A stretch of DNA of 51,417 nucleotides from Bacteroidota bacterium (lineage in GTDB: Bacteria; Bacteroidota; Bacteroidia; Bacteroidales; FEN-979). Each line of letters starts with the position of its first letter. Position 1 is the stretch's first letter. The notes under the pieces are model-generated. The model was not told where the DNA came from. It saw only the letters and a list, made by a program, of their open reading frames with translations, and ran no database searches. The DNA is taken from NCBI GenBank assembly GCA_026391795.1, contig JAPLDI010000041.1, positions 1 to 51,417 on the forward strand, read 5' to 3'. Shown here piece by piece: positions 42,203 through 50,976 of the stretch. The translations under genes were made by a program, and so were the position numbers.

Positions 42203-44914
42203 CTATTTAGTATTATTCCGATTTCTGGATAGCCCACTCCTATCATCTATTAACACCCTGGTCAGAATAAATCGGAAACTCAGAAATCCTACTACCATCA
42301 GGCAGATAAACCAGCCATAATCCACCAAGGTCGGAAAGCTAAAACGGGAATCATCCCCGGTATTCGTAAATGTGACTTTATAGAAAATGTCTGCAACCAG
42401 GATTATTTGAGTTAAACCTAAAATCAGAATTGCAATGTTGATCTTTCTGTCTCTCTTTTTCTCATGATCGTCCTGAAAATGTCTCATGATCAAATCGACC
42501 GATTTTAATATCTCGTCGAGGTCGGAAATCTTTGAACGGAGTGCACTAATAATATTATTCGCACCGGAATTAGTAAAGGCTTCTTTGAGTAACAGGGTAT
42601 GATCCGCATATTGTGAAATGTAGATTGCAGAAACATGATCCACCGCATGAATGGCAGCCATCCTCATTTTTTGAAGTTTAAGCTGATGGCCCATTAATTG
42701 CGCAGGGGTAAGTGTCCGTTCAGGACTTTTCATAAAATTCTCCAATATGTGCTCATCATCAAATTCCTTAACAGCCTTTTGACAATCCCGAAGGGTACTT
42801 TTTGCCAATGACTGTATTAAAAAAACCCATTTTGCCGTTTCTTCATACTGCTTTACAATGAAATGCGGGTCATCGGGGAAATAGGAGATCGCATGATTCT
42901 CACCAACAACGAAAAGATCCCCCTTATGCGCACGGATCTGTGCCATGTTGTTGATTTTTAAAGCATCCACCTTAATATCAACCCAATCATCAATGCTTGC
43001 TTTATCAGCCCGGGGATAAGCTATTAATCCCGGGTACTCCCAATGGTTTAGTAAATCCTCAATGCGGTAGGTTATTCCTGAAACAATGTCCGTGATCCTG
43101 TAAACAGAGATGTTTGCAAACCAGGAATGTTCAATTTCGATCAACGAATGATTGATCAATTTCTTTGCCTCCCTCTTCTCCAGATCTAATTGTTCTTGTA
43201 TTTCATTATCCTTAGCTGATTTCTTCTGTTCCTCACCATTCTCATTCTTATGTGCTGTCTTTCCAACCTCATCAATGAATTCGATCAATCGTTCTCTGTA
43301 TGATTCTATTATTTCCCGGGCAAGAATCTTTAATGTGGGAGCCCAAAAGATTTGTTCACCTTCGTTGTCGTTCTTATCCTTATCAACTTTTGCACCCGTC
43401 TCTTCCTTCTTGATATTTTCATTTTTCCCACCCGGATTGTTTTTCGGTTTTATTCTAAATTCATACTGACCTGAGTGGGGCGCTGCAAGATTTTTAAGTG
43501 CATGAAATTGAGGTATTGAAAGTTCCGCTTCGTCAATCGAAAATTCCAGGCAACCCATTCCCAATGCATAGTGCATTAATTTGGGTTTTAATGTCAGAAG
43601 GATTTCTCCGGTTTGTTCCTCCTTCGCTGGTTCACATTTTAAATTCCGTACTTCAATTTCAGAAAAATTGATCTGAATGTTCTGGAAATGTTCAGCCCCA
43701 ATCGAATAATCTAAAATATCAGGTGCCGGATCTTTGCCGACACCCTCGATACCAAGCTTTACTATTTCATCCTTTAAACAAAATAAATTTCCCTTTCCTT
43801 CCTTTAACTTCTCAGATATACTTTCTAATACTTTTGACGCACGTTCTACCTGATCTCCTTTCTCTATAAGGGATTCTGCCGCTTTTTGAGGATATTCCTT
43901 TTGCTTATTATTGCCCTCTTCCTTCTTTATGGTGTTTCCCGTTTCGGGATGACATAAAACATTTAGCCCTGACAGATTTAAATAAAAAGCATATGATAAA
44001 CTTCCCTGAATATGCTCAAGTTTTAGTTGTGGCACATGAAGTTGTTTCTGATGCAATTCCAGGCAGCGAAGATGAGCACGGTATTCAGAAGCATTCTCAA
44101 AGTTCTTCTCTTTTTCAATGTCTGCCAGACAGGTTTTCAGATCGTCATGTGCCTTGGGAAAGTCAATCAGAAACTGTTTTGGATTTTCCTGACGCATTTC
44201 AATGAACCGAACAATTTCCTGCAGTCTTACATCATATAAATTATATTCTGAATTTTTTTCAAAAAGGTCATCAGAATAGTTCTGAATCCAATCAACAGAA
44301 CCTTTTTTCCCTTCTAGTTTCTTTTTTATTTTACCTGAATATTCCGAAGCCTTTGTTGCATGAAAAAGCATTGATTTTGCATTATTTGTGATCATGCTGT
44401 TCTCCACGAGTACGCAATGGTGGATCCGGAGGGATAAGTATTCCATTGAAGTAAGTATCGCCTGATATTCCGGAAGAGGGTTATCTGATTCCTTTTTAAC
44501 AGAAGAAATCAATTGCCTTGCAACATGTAACTGGCAATTAATGGTAATATAGTCAAAACTATCTTCCCACCTTTCATAAGCTGATGCATAAATATACCAG
44601 AAGATTGCATTTAATAAACAGAACCCGTCTTCGTCCAATTCTCCCTGGGCCAGGATCTTCCTTATGATAGTTGTCAGCACTGTATCCTCACTCCATTTAT
44701 TACAATGCTTTGCTTCTTCCACGGTAGAACAAGGCCGACATTTACAAGGCAGGTTGAACGTATCTTCAGTAGATCTTGTTCGTGCAAGAATCTCGTCAAC
44801 TTCACCCTTAACTTCCTTTGGTAAAAGTGATGCACAGATAAACCTGATATGGTCAAAATTTGCATCATAATCATCCTTGAGAATCTGTTCCCAATTGTTC
44901 TGAAATGAACTCAT
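42203..44914 (-). CDS. Large protein of unknown function with two C-terminal TM segments
   Basis: 903 aa; no family recognised. It is mostly helical and charged. A cysteine cluster CKCRPC-x8-C lies near residues 56-69. A beta-rich stretch (about 400-490) is followed by a low-complexity Lys/Glu/Asn linker (about 500-530). Residues about 640-700 (GITYRIEDLLNHWEYPGLIAYPRADK) look like a folded domain. The end has a long helix and then two membrane segments (INIAILILGLTQIILVADIFY and LVDYGWFICLMVVGFLSFRF), an arrangement reminiscent of CorA-like proteins but without the GMN motif. The bulk would be cytoplasmic, anchored to the inner membrane. It starts 10 bp after the YkgJ-GNAT gene, so it is the last gene of that operon. 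Confidence 0.75.
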   Translation of the reverse strand: MSSFQNNWEQILKDDYDANFDHIRFICASLLPKEVKGEVDEILARTRSTEDTFNLPCKCRPCSTVEEAKHCNKWSEDTVLTTIIRKILAQGELDEDGFCLLNAIFWYIYASAYERWEDSFDYITINCQLHVARQLISSVKKESDNPLPEYQAILTSMEYLSLRIHHCVLVENSMITNNAKSMLFHATKASEYSGKIKKKLEGKKGSVDWIQNYSDDLFEKNSEYNLYDVRLQEIVRFIEMRQENPKQFLIDFPKAHDDLKTCLADIEKEKNFENASEYRAHLRCLELHQKQLHVPQLKLEHIQGSLSYAFYLNLSGLNVLCHPETGNTIKKEEGNNKQKEYPQKAAESLIEKGDQVERASKVLESISEKLKEGKGNLFCLKDEIVKLGIEGVGKDPAPDILDYSIGAEHFQNIQINFSEIEVRNLKCEPAKEEQTGEILLTLKPKLMHYALGMGCLEFSIDEAELSIPQFHALKNLAAPHSGQYEFRIKPKNNPGGKNENIKKEETGAKVDKDKNDNEGEQIFWAPTLKILAREIIESYRERLIEFIDEVGKTAHKNENGEEQKKSAKDNEIQEQLDLEKREAKKLINHSLIEIEHSWFANISVYRITDIVSGITYRIEDLLNHWEYPGLIAYPRADKASIDDWVDIKVDALKINNMAQIRAHKGDLFVVGENHAISYFPDDPHFIVKQYEETAKWVFLIQSLAKSTLRDCQKAVKEFDDEHILENFMKSPERTLTPAQLMGHQLKLQKMRMAAIHAVDHVSAIYISQYADHTLLLKEAFTNSGANNIISALRSKISDLDEILKSVDLIMRHFQDDHEKKRDRKINIAILILGLTQIILVADIFYKVTFTNTGDDSRFSFPTLVDYGWFICLMVVGFLSFRFILTRVLIDDRSGLSRNRNNTK

Positions 44915-44924
44915 ATTAAACTAT

Positions 44925-46847
44925 TTATGTGTTTGTTTTTGTATAAAGATGGTTTTTATACAAATCGGTTAACAACGACTTTCTGAGACCGGTTTTGTTG
45001 ATGAATCTTTGCAGTTCAGCATAATCCTTTGGCATAGGAATCAACTTGGCATCTCCATCTTTCTTCAGATGGCTGGTAAAATATTTTTTATCCCATGCCG
45101 CGTTGCTGTCGCTGAAAAAGATAAAATAATCAAACAGCAGGTCCGCTGCGAGTAAAGCAGACTTAGGATTCCCGGCTTCCCTTGCAAATGCCCTGTAGCA
45201 AAGAAACATGGGTACTGAATTCCACTTCCCGGGATCGAATTCCTTTAACTGATAATCGGTATCCATTTGTGCATAACGGGCCGGCCAGAGAACTGACCGG
45301 TCAAGCCGGCCGTGAAACACAAGCCTCCGGTTTGACATTGATCCGGCGTTCAGATCTTCGGGGAATTCAACCTCTCCGACTTCACTCAACAAGCCTGTTT
45401 TTATAATTTGTTGTTGCAAATCAGAAGGAAGTGTTTCTGCAAATCGCGACAGTTCATTGTCGGCAGCCTTTGCCATTGCAGCGGTAAGCACTGTTCCCAG
45501 ATTCATCGAGCGAAGGGTGGGATCAACTGCAATGTGGGATGCATAAAACGTGCTGATCTTAAAATTATAAAGAACTGCACCATCTGCCACTCCGACCACT
45601 CTATTCTTTGTATCTTTCAGGATTACCATGAGCCAGCGGGCCCATAGATTTTTTCCTGTCCTGCCAATCCCTTTCCGGGAAGATCCGGATCCTGGTGACC
45701 TCCCTTGCTTCAGCGCCTTTTCGTACTGGATTGGTGTATCGATTTCATCCGTAAAGAACGTTTGGGCGAGCAACCGGTAGGCATTCCTGAAGTCCTGCGT
45801 CCGTTCATCAAAAAGCTGATAAACCTGAAAATCATCAACCCTTTTAAAATTTGCCGAGAAGAATTTATCATCAATTGGCCCCAGTAAGACCGAAGGCACT
45901 AACCCCGTCTTGATCTTGTTGTCTTTTCGTTTCTGCAATTCGGCAAGACGTTTCCTGACCCGTTCCGTTTCTTCCTGGATGCGTCTGAATGAATGAAGAA
46001 CAGTTTTCACCAGGGAACGGTATTCCGATCCTTCGCCGGCCGAAATCAGTGCCTCATCCACGTTGGCATTCTCAAGGATCTGCCGGACATCTTTTAACTG
46101 ACTTTTTAAGGAAGAGCGAATACCCCGCGCAAGATCGCTTACAGCCTTCTTTATCCCATCATCCTTAAAAGCCAGCCTTGTTTCAGTCGTTAAAACAGCC
46201 TGCCGTTGCCTTTCAATCAACAGCAGGATCCCACGCTTCCTTGCCCTCTTTTCATATCCGTTGCAGGCATAGCCAAAAATCTCCTCGAGATAAAACTCCT
46301 CATAGCCGCCGGTTTTCGCCAGCTCCAACTCTATCTTCTGATAATCGACGTCAAATTCATCGAACAGGGTAACCTTCTTCCACCATGAAAACGGAACCTT
46401 CAGCTCTTTTATCGCCCTGATCCCGTTTGTTTCAAAATCTTTCACGGCCATCTTATATTCGGGCCAATGAACCATCGGGCAGTCGACCTTGTCAATTTCA
46501 AATCTCACTTTTCCTTTAGAGATAAAAAATACAACCGGGTAGGTATCGCAAAGAACAGGTTTGGCAGGAAATGCAGTGCACCGGTATTCCTCATCCAAAA
46601 AATTACAGTTTGTCTTCATTTTCAGGACATCCACATTGCCGTAAGGGGTATTGATTACACTTAGATATCCTTCTTCAAGTTCAGCAAGGGTTTTGCCAAG
46701 CTTATCGGCCATAAATTGTTTCTCGCCGGGCATCAGGGTTGAGATCTTGAATTTCTCACACTTGCCGCCACAGCGGGCGCAGGCATCATAGGTATCACCG
46801 GCAAAAGAGTCATGATACCTTGCAAATATTTCTGATTTCTTGTTCAT
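44925..46847 (-). CDS. YkgJ-type cysteine-cluster protein fused to a GNAT-like acetyltransferase domain
   Basis: 640 aa from the ATG at 46847, 26 bp after the ureohydrolase gene and preceded by the SD-like AAAGGAA; a longer frame to 46976 would overlap that gene. N-terminal domain: CARCGGKC (CxxCxxxC), NCNFL, RCTAFPAKPVLCDTYP and DCP, the metal-binding pattern of the YkgJ/FliB-related cysteine-cluster family. The middle (about 175-310) is helical and basic, probably coiled coil. The C-terminal part (about 330-560) includes VVGVADGAVLYNF and HIAVDPTLRSMNLGTVLTAA, which resembles the acetyl-CoA-binding motif A of GNAT enzymes. The acceptor is unknown. Sitting between an agmatinase-like gene and a membrane protein, it may act on a polyamine or on a protein; both are inference. 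Confidence 0.78.
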   Translation of the reverse strand: MNKKSEIFARYHDSFAGDTYDACARCGGKCEKFKISTLMPGEKQFMADKLGKTLAELEEGYLSVINTPYGNVDVLKMKTNCNFLDEEYRCTAFPAKPVLCDTYPVVFFISKGKVRFEIDKVDCPMVHWPEYKMAVKDFETNGIRAIKELKVPFSWWKKVTLFDEFDVDYQKIELELAKTGGYEEFYLEEIFGYACNGYEKRARKRGILLLIERQRQAVLTTETRLAFKDDGIKKAVSDLARGIRSSLKSQLKDVRQILENANVDEALISAGEGSEYRSLVKTVLHSFRRIQEETERVRKRLAELQKRKDNKIKTGLVPSVLLGPIDDKFFSANFKRVDDFQVYQLFDERTQDFRNAYRLLAQTFFTDEIDTPIQYEKALKQGRSPGSGSSRKGIGRTGKNLWARWLMVILKDTKNRVVGVADGAVLYNFKISTFYASHIAVDPTLRSMNLGTVLTAAMAKAADNELSRFAETLPSDLQQQIIKTGLLSEVGEVEFPEDLNAGSMSNRRLVFHGRLDRSVLWPARYAQMDTDYQLKEFDPGKWNSVPMFLCYRAFAREAGNPKSALLAADLLFDYFIFFSDSNAAWDKKYFTSHLKKDGDAKLIPMPKDYAELQRFINKTGLRKSLLTDLYKNHLYTKTNT

Positions 46848-46872
46848 CGGTTCCTTTGCAGGGTTTATAGAT

Positions 46873-47865
46873 TCAACCTTTCCTGAACCCTTTGTAGAGA
46901 ATAAAAAAACGGTGCAGGATAAAGGCAGCAAGATTTGCTGTGCATTCGGATGGATCAAAGTCGGGTGCCACCTCAACGAGGTCGATCCCGACCAGTCGTT
47001 TTGAGTTGCAGATGATATTCACGGCCTGGATCATCTCCCTGGGCGTCAGACCACCCGGTGCGGGTGTCCCGGTACCTGGTGCATAGGCGGGATCCATCAC
47101 ATCAATGTCGATCGATACATAGATCCCGTCGCAATGAGCATCCAGGTATGAAACGGCTTCTTCCATGACGGCTGTCATCCCTCTTTCCCATACGTCACTG
47201 ATCGAATAGAGCTTCACCCCATGTCGGTTCATATACTCATACTCATAATCGGCAAGAAGTGAACGGTCTCCTACAGTAACCAGGTTTTCACCTTTGATAA
47301 TCCCATCTTCGAGCAGGTTCCTGAAAGGAGAGCCGTGCCATACATCCTCATGGGTCACATACGATTCCCAGATATCCGGATGGCTGTCGAAATGAATGAT
47401 CCCGATGTTGCCGGTCTTTTCCTTTTCCTTCAGTCCCCTTACGAGGCCTTTCACCAAAGGATAGGTTACCGAATGGTCACCGCCAAGGATTACAGGGAAG
47501 GCAAGTTTTCCGGCATCGAACATAAATGACTCAATGGAAAGCAATGTCTTCTTCAGATCGAGCGGGTAGACCGTCACATCCCCGAGGTCAAGAATCGAAG
47601 GATGGTCGATATCGATTACCTTCTGGTTCTGGTACATATCGATGGCGGTTTCCTTTTTGAAGTAGGTCTGGGGATTGTAAAAAGCCGAAGCACGGCGGAT
47701 TGCAGCAGGACCCAGGCGGGCACCGATCCTGTTCGAGGCTGCTGTATCGGTAGGAACACCAAAAACCCCGATGTCATATCCCGGAAGTTCAGTAACCGTT
47801 CCATAATCCGACTTGAAAAATGTCGGTATTCCGGCGTAAGCGTATTCTTGGCTCTTATCTATCAT
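46873..47865 (-). CDS. Agmatinase/arginase-family ureohydrolase
   Basis: 330 aa, normal length for the family. All binuclear manganese ligands are visible: H131 in GGDHS, D160, H162 and D164 in HFDSHPD, and D253 and D255 in SIDIDVMDPAYAPGTGTP, followed by PGGLT. These hydrolyse a guanidino group to urea; the agmatinase/guanidinobutyrase type is favoured because the closing motif is APGTGTPAPGGLT, but arginase, formiminoglutamase or other guanidine hydrolase activity cannot be excluded. A promoter (47890-47919) lies just upstream, so it is the first gene of a three-gene operon with the YkgJ-GNAT fusion and the 903-aa protein. Confidence 0.92.
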   Translation of the reverse strand: MIDKSQEYAYAGIPTFFKSDYGTVTELPGYDIGVFGVPTDTAASNRIGARLGPAAIRRASAFYNPQTYFKKETAIDMYQNQKVIDIDHPSILDLGDVTVYPLDLKKTLLSIESFMFDAGKLAFPVILGGDHSVTYPLVKGLVRGLKEKEKTGNIGIIHFDSHPDIWESYVTHEDVWHGSPFRNLLEDGIIKGENLVTVGDRSLLADYEYEYMNRHGVKLYSISDVWERGMTAVMEEAVSYLDAHCDGIYVSIDIDVMDPAYAPGTGTPAPGGLTPREMIQAVNIICNSKRLVGIDLVEVAPDFDPSECTANLAAFILHRFFILYKGFRKG

Positions 47866-47889
47866 GGATTTGGATTATAAGGGATTAGA

Positions 47890-47919
47890 CAAAAATAAGG
47901 GATTATTTTTACATACCAA
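47890..47919 (-). promoter_or_regulatory. Bacteroidetes-type promoter of the ureohydrolase operon
   Basis: On the minus strand TTG (47919-47917), 19-nt spacer, TATTTTTG (47897-47890), 24 bp before the ATG at 47865. Confidence 0.72.
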
Positions 47920-47944
47920 CGTATCTGAAAGGTATGCTCGTCCT

Positions 47945-47983
47945 GTTAAAAAGAAAAACCCTGTAAGCTTTTAACTTACAGGG
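47945..47983 (-). terminator. Rho-independent terminator of tRNA-Leu
   Basis: Perfect 9-bp stem CCCTGTAAG (47959-47967) with CTTACAGGG (47975-47983), 7-nt loop, followed on the minus strand by TTTTTCTTTTTAA. Confidence 0.92.
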
Positions 47984-47999
47984 TGATCTCTTTTTGAAC

Positions 48000-48086
48000 T
48001 GGTGCCCGGAACAGGACTCGAACCTGCACATCCGTGAGAATACTAGTCCCTGAAACTAGCGCGTCTACCAATTCCGCCATCCGGGC
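48000..48086 (-). tRNA. tRNA-Leu (anticodon CAG)
   Basis: The minus strand gives a class II tRNA: acceptor GCCCGGA with TCCGGGC, D-arm with GGTAGA, anticodon stem CTAGT/ACTAG with loop TTCAGGG (anticodon CAG), a long variable arm, T-arm with GGTTCGAGTCC, and an encoded CCA (48002-48000). A TACTTTTG box lies about 30 bp upstream and a terminator downstream. Confidence 0.97.
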
Positions 48087-48115
48087 AAAGACGGTATGCG
48101 TTTTAATTGAGGGTG

Positions 48116-48123
48116 CAAAAGTA
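48116..48123 (-). promoter_or_regulatory. -7 box of the tRNA-Leu promoter
   Basis: TACTTTTG on the minus strand, identical to the box before tRNA-Arg; consistent with TAnnTTTG. Confidence 0.65.
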
Positions 48124-48224
48124 TAAAGTTTTTCGATATCTGACTATGAAATATCCAGAATTAGTAAAAATATCCATTCCGGTTGATGAAAACCGGGTCC
48201 CTCCCCGGGATGCAGGATTCCCGT

Positions 48225-48247
48225 CCTAAGGTTTCCGGAACCTTAGG
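48225..48247. repeat. Near-perfect palindrome directly upstream of the DUF5723-like gene
   Basis: CCTAAGGTT (48225-48233) pairs with AACCTTAGG (48239-48247) around a 5-nt loop. Palindromes of this kind occur as REP-like units in Bacteroidetes. It ends at the point where the neighbouring reading frame opens. Confidence 0.7.
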
Positions 48248-48261
48248 AAAAGTTCTTAAAC

Positions 48262-49782
48262 TTGTGTATATTAGCGGTAGCAATTGCATTCATGTTCATT
48301 CTGTTGCAGCCATCCCATGCACAGGAAGCCCTGGGTATTGTCAACAGCAACTATACCGGAGTAAACAGTTTATGGATCAATCCGGCAAATGCCGCAAATT
48401 CAAGAAATACGGTTTCCATTAACATTCTGGCAGGTGATCTCTTTGTTAACTCCAACTATGTTTTTGTTCACCGGAAAGATTACGGACTGCTGAAAATCTT
48501 CAGGGTAAATATCGATGATCCAAAGTACATGTACATTTATTCTTATCCTGAATTCAACTTCACCGATACCGTCCAATATTATGATTATTACAAGAACAGC
48601 ACACCCAAACGGCTGTACCTTAATGAACGGATTGCCGGGCCCTCCCTGCTCTATAAATCAGGGGATCATGCCTTTTCCTTTACCACTGCTTTCAGGAGCA
48701 ATGTTTCAGGGACCAACATTCCCTGCGATGTAGCTAATTTCGGGTTCCGGGGACTTGATTTCATTCCCCAGCAGGACATCACCTATTCGGATGGACATTT
48801 TGAGATTGCCATGCTGTCGTGGATTGAACTTGGAGCCGGTTACACATATACTTTCTATAACGACGGGCGGAACAGTCTCAGCGCGGGAATCAGCCTGAAA
48901 TACCTGCTGGGTACTGCAGCGGCCTATGCAACTTTTAAAAATATTACCTACAGGATTCCTTACCAGGATACCCTGATCGTTTACGATATGAATGCGACCA
49001 TCGGGATTGCCCTTCCCATGGATTACAGTACCAATAAGTTTTCGCTGAGCCCACTGGTCAGGGGGAAAGGGATTGGCGGGGATATCGGAATCACCTATGA
49101 GCGACTTACGGGACGGCCGGCGAACTCTTCACTTTTTTCCGGGAGCAACTCAGGAGAGGAGAATGACTACCAGTTCAGGGCCGGGATCTCGATTCTTGAC
49201 GTCGGCCGTATCAACTTCACAACCTCCGCCGAGGTTCATAAATTCAACAATGTGACCAACCGGATCTGGCCCGGGCTGATCGGGTTTAAAGGAAAAAGCA
49301 TCGGGCAATTCCTGCGTTCGGCGAGTTATAACCTGCTGGGCGACTCGGCTGCATCGCTGAGTGATCAGTCAAACTTCTATATGTGGCTGCCGTCGGCCCT
49401 GAGTGCACAGTTCGATTATAATTTCGGAAACCAGGTTTACCTGAACGCTACCTTTGTTCAGGGCATTACTTTCGGCAGCCCCGGCATACGGCGTGAAACG
49501 CTGCTTGCCCTCACGCCACGCTATGAAACCCGAATTTGGGAGGTGAACCTGCCTTTGTCCATTGTTGATTTCAAACATCCGGCCATCGGTCTGGCCGTCA
49601 GGATCTACAGCCTTGTGATCGGGACAGAGAAGCTGGGAACCCTGGTCAACCTTACAAATGTCAGAGGGCTTGATCTCTATTTTTCACTGGGCATCAACCT
49701 GAATCCGAAAACCGGCGAAAGACATTCAAAAAGCAAGGGATGTGAATCTATCAGGGAATACAAGAGGTACCAGGTTCATTAA
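48262..49782 (+). CDS. DUF5723-like outer-membrane protein (start uncertain)
   Basis: 506 aa from a TTG at 48262. The mature part (GVNSLWINPANAANSRNTVSINILAGDLFVNSNYVFV, then many beta strands and a C-terminal YFSLGINLNP) matches the pattern of DUF5723 proteins of Bacteroidetes, predicted outer-membrane barrels of unknown role. The signal peptide CILAVAIAFMFILLQPSHAQ lacks an ATG: upstream codons read EKFLNL back to a stop at 48244, where an ordinary MKKFLNL start would be expected. An internal ATG at 48292 gives only a very short signal. A palindromic repeat ends exactly there, so the native start may have been disrupted. It is monocistronic, with a gap of about 95 bp to the next gene. Confidence 0.72.
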   Translation: MCILAVAIAFMFILLQPSHAQEALGIVNSNYTGVNSLWINPANAANSRNTVSINILAGDLFVNSNYVFVHRKDYGLLKIFRVNIDDPKYMYIYSYPEFNFTDTVQYYDYYKNSTPKRLYLNERIAGPSLLYKSGDHAFSFTTAFRSNVSGTNIPCDVANFGFRGLDFIPQQDITYSDGHFEIAMLSWIELGAGYTYTFYNDGRNSLSAGISLKYLLGTAAAYATFKNITYRIPYQDTLIVYDMNATIGIALPMDYSTNKFSLSPLVRGKGIGGDIGITYERLTGRPANSSLFSGSNSGEENDYQFRAGISILDVGRINFTTSAEVHKFNNVTNRIWPGLIGFKGKSIGQFLRSASYNLLGDSAASLSDQSNFYMWLPSALSAQFDYNFGNQVYLNATFVQGITFGSPGIRRETLLALTPRYETRIWEVNLPLSIVDFKHPAIGLAVRIYSLVIGTEKLGTLVNLTNVRGLDLYFSLGINLNPKTGERHSKSKGCESIREYKRYQVH

Positions 49783-49832
49783 ATCACAAATAAAAAAGTG
49801 TACACCTTTTCCGGGTTAACACTTCAATATCT

Positions 49833-49840
49833 TATTTTTG
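49833..49840 (+). promoter_or_regulatory. Putative -7 box for the NmrA-like gene
   Basis: TATTTTTG matches TAnnTTTG, 36 bp before the ATG at 49877; no convincing -33 TTG is visible. Confidence 0.5.
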
Positions 49841-49876
49841 CCAGGTATCAGCAGAAAGTTTCACAAATCGGCACAT

Positions 49877-50788
49877 ATGAAAAGCATTCTTATTACAACC
49901 GGCAACGGCATGTTTGGAAAAGCATTGGCGACGGAACTCCTGGAATCCGGAGTCCGGGTCAGGATTATGGTTCGTGACAAAAGCAAATGCAACATTGAAA
50001 ATCCCAACGCGGAGATCGTTGTCGCAGATATGGACAAGCCTGAAACCCTTAGATCGATTATGGCAGGGATTGATTCTGTATTCCTCTCCGCTCCCATCGA
50101 TAAAAAAATTGCAGAGCGGGAAAAGAATGTCATCGACGCGGCCCGTGAAAATGGTGTCGGGCAGATTGTGAAAATTTATGGTGCCGTAAAACATGAAGGG
50201 GATCAGCTGGTTGAAGAGCATACCCGTGCGCTTGATCACCTCCGGAATTCCGGGATACCCTGGACGCTGATCTCTCCGAACTCTGTCATGGAAACCTCAC
50301 TGTTATCCATGGCGGCCAGCATTAAGTTCATGCATGCCATTTATGGCTGCTCCGGATCAGGCAGGATCGGAATGGTTGCATTAAAAGATGTCACCAGCGC
50401 AACTGCAGTGGTACTCACAACACCCGGGCATGCCGGAATGAACTACGAACTTACAGGACCCGAATCACTCGACATGGATGCGGTTGCTTCACGATTTACA
50501 AAGGTCCTGTCAAGGAACATCAGCTACATCGACCTCAGTGAGGAAAGGTTTGCAAAGATGATTATGAAATTCGATAAATCCATGACGCCTGAAAGGCTCG
50601 AGCTGGAGGTGTTGTGCCATCTCCGGGCATGGAAACACGGCAAGGCCGACCTTGTGACAAGCACCTTCCGGAAACTGACCGGAACGGAACCCACACCCCT
50701 GGAAACCTTTATTACCGAAAACCTTGAGACATTTTTGAAGGGCATGGTGCCCGGCTATTTTGCATGGCTGATGAGGAAGACCGTATAA
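49877..50788 (+). CDS. NmrA-like/SDR NAD(P)-binding protein
   Basis: 303 aa from the ATG at 49877; an in-frame TTG at 49838 lies inside the promoter box and is less likely. The N-terminus KSILITTGNGMFGKALATELLESG carries the TGxxGxxG nucleotide-binding loop of extended/atypical SDRs. VRIMVRDKSKC, VVADMDKPETLRSIMAGIDSVFL and IPWTLISPNSVMETSL follow the NmrA-family order. The canonical YxxxK is not evident, as in other NmrA-like proteins, which may sense redox state (NAD(P)/NAD(P)H) or reduce quinones. It is monocistronic. Confidence 0.82.
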   Translation: MKSILITTGNGMFGKALATELLESGVRVRIMVRDKSKCNIENPNAEIVVADMDKPETLRSIMAGIDSVFLSAPIDKKIAEREKNVIDAARENGVGQIVKIYGAVKHEGDQLVEEHTRALDHLRNSGIPWTLISPNSVMETSLLSMAASIKFMHAIYGCSGSGRIGMVALKDVTSATAVVLTTPGHAGMNYELTGPESLDMDAVASRFTKVLSRNISYIDLSEERFAKMIMKFDKSMTPERLELEVLCHLRAWKHGKADLVTSTFRKLTGTEPTPLETFITENLETFLKGMVPGYFAWLMRKTV

Positions 50789-50853
50789 TGCATTGAGCCT
50801 TTCTGAGTACTTATAAATACAAACTTCTGAGGATCAGTATTCAACCAGGAAGA

Positions 50854-50931
50854 AACCAAGCTTTAACCAAGCTTCAACCAAGCTCTAACCAAGCTTCAAC
50901 CAAGCTGGCTTGGTTGAAGCTTGGTTGAAGG
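50854..50931. repeat. Tandem 11-bp repeat ending in a large perfect hairpin
   Basis: Five direct copies of AACCAAGCTTY (starts 50854, 50865, 50876, 50887, 50898; the last degenerate) are followed by two inverted copies. The segments 50887-50905 and 50908-50926 are fully complementary (19 bp) with a 2-4 nt loop. The exact 11-bp period is close to one DNA helical turn. Confidence 0.9.
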
Positions 50932-50976
50932 CAGGTATTAGGAAGGTTCCAGGATGGTTGAAGGCTTATTCAAAGA

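Noticed and set aside
41755-42210. Overlapping reading frames on both strands rich in SIQHPAS or MLDAGCW heptapeptides
   Set aside because: They are translations of the 7-bp satellite; the period keeps all frames open and no start, domain or composition supports a gene.
42203-44914. CorA magnesium channel
   Set aside because: Two C-terminal TM segments are present but the GMN signature is absent and the protein is more than twice the usual length.
50854-50931. Short CRISPR-like array
   Set aside because: Units are 11 bp and directly adjacent without spacers; two copies are inverted.
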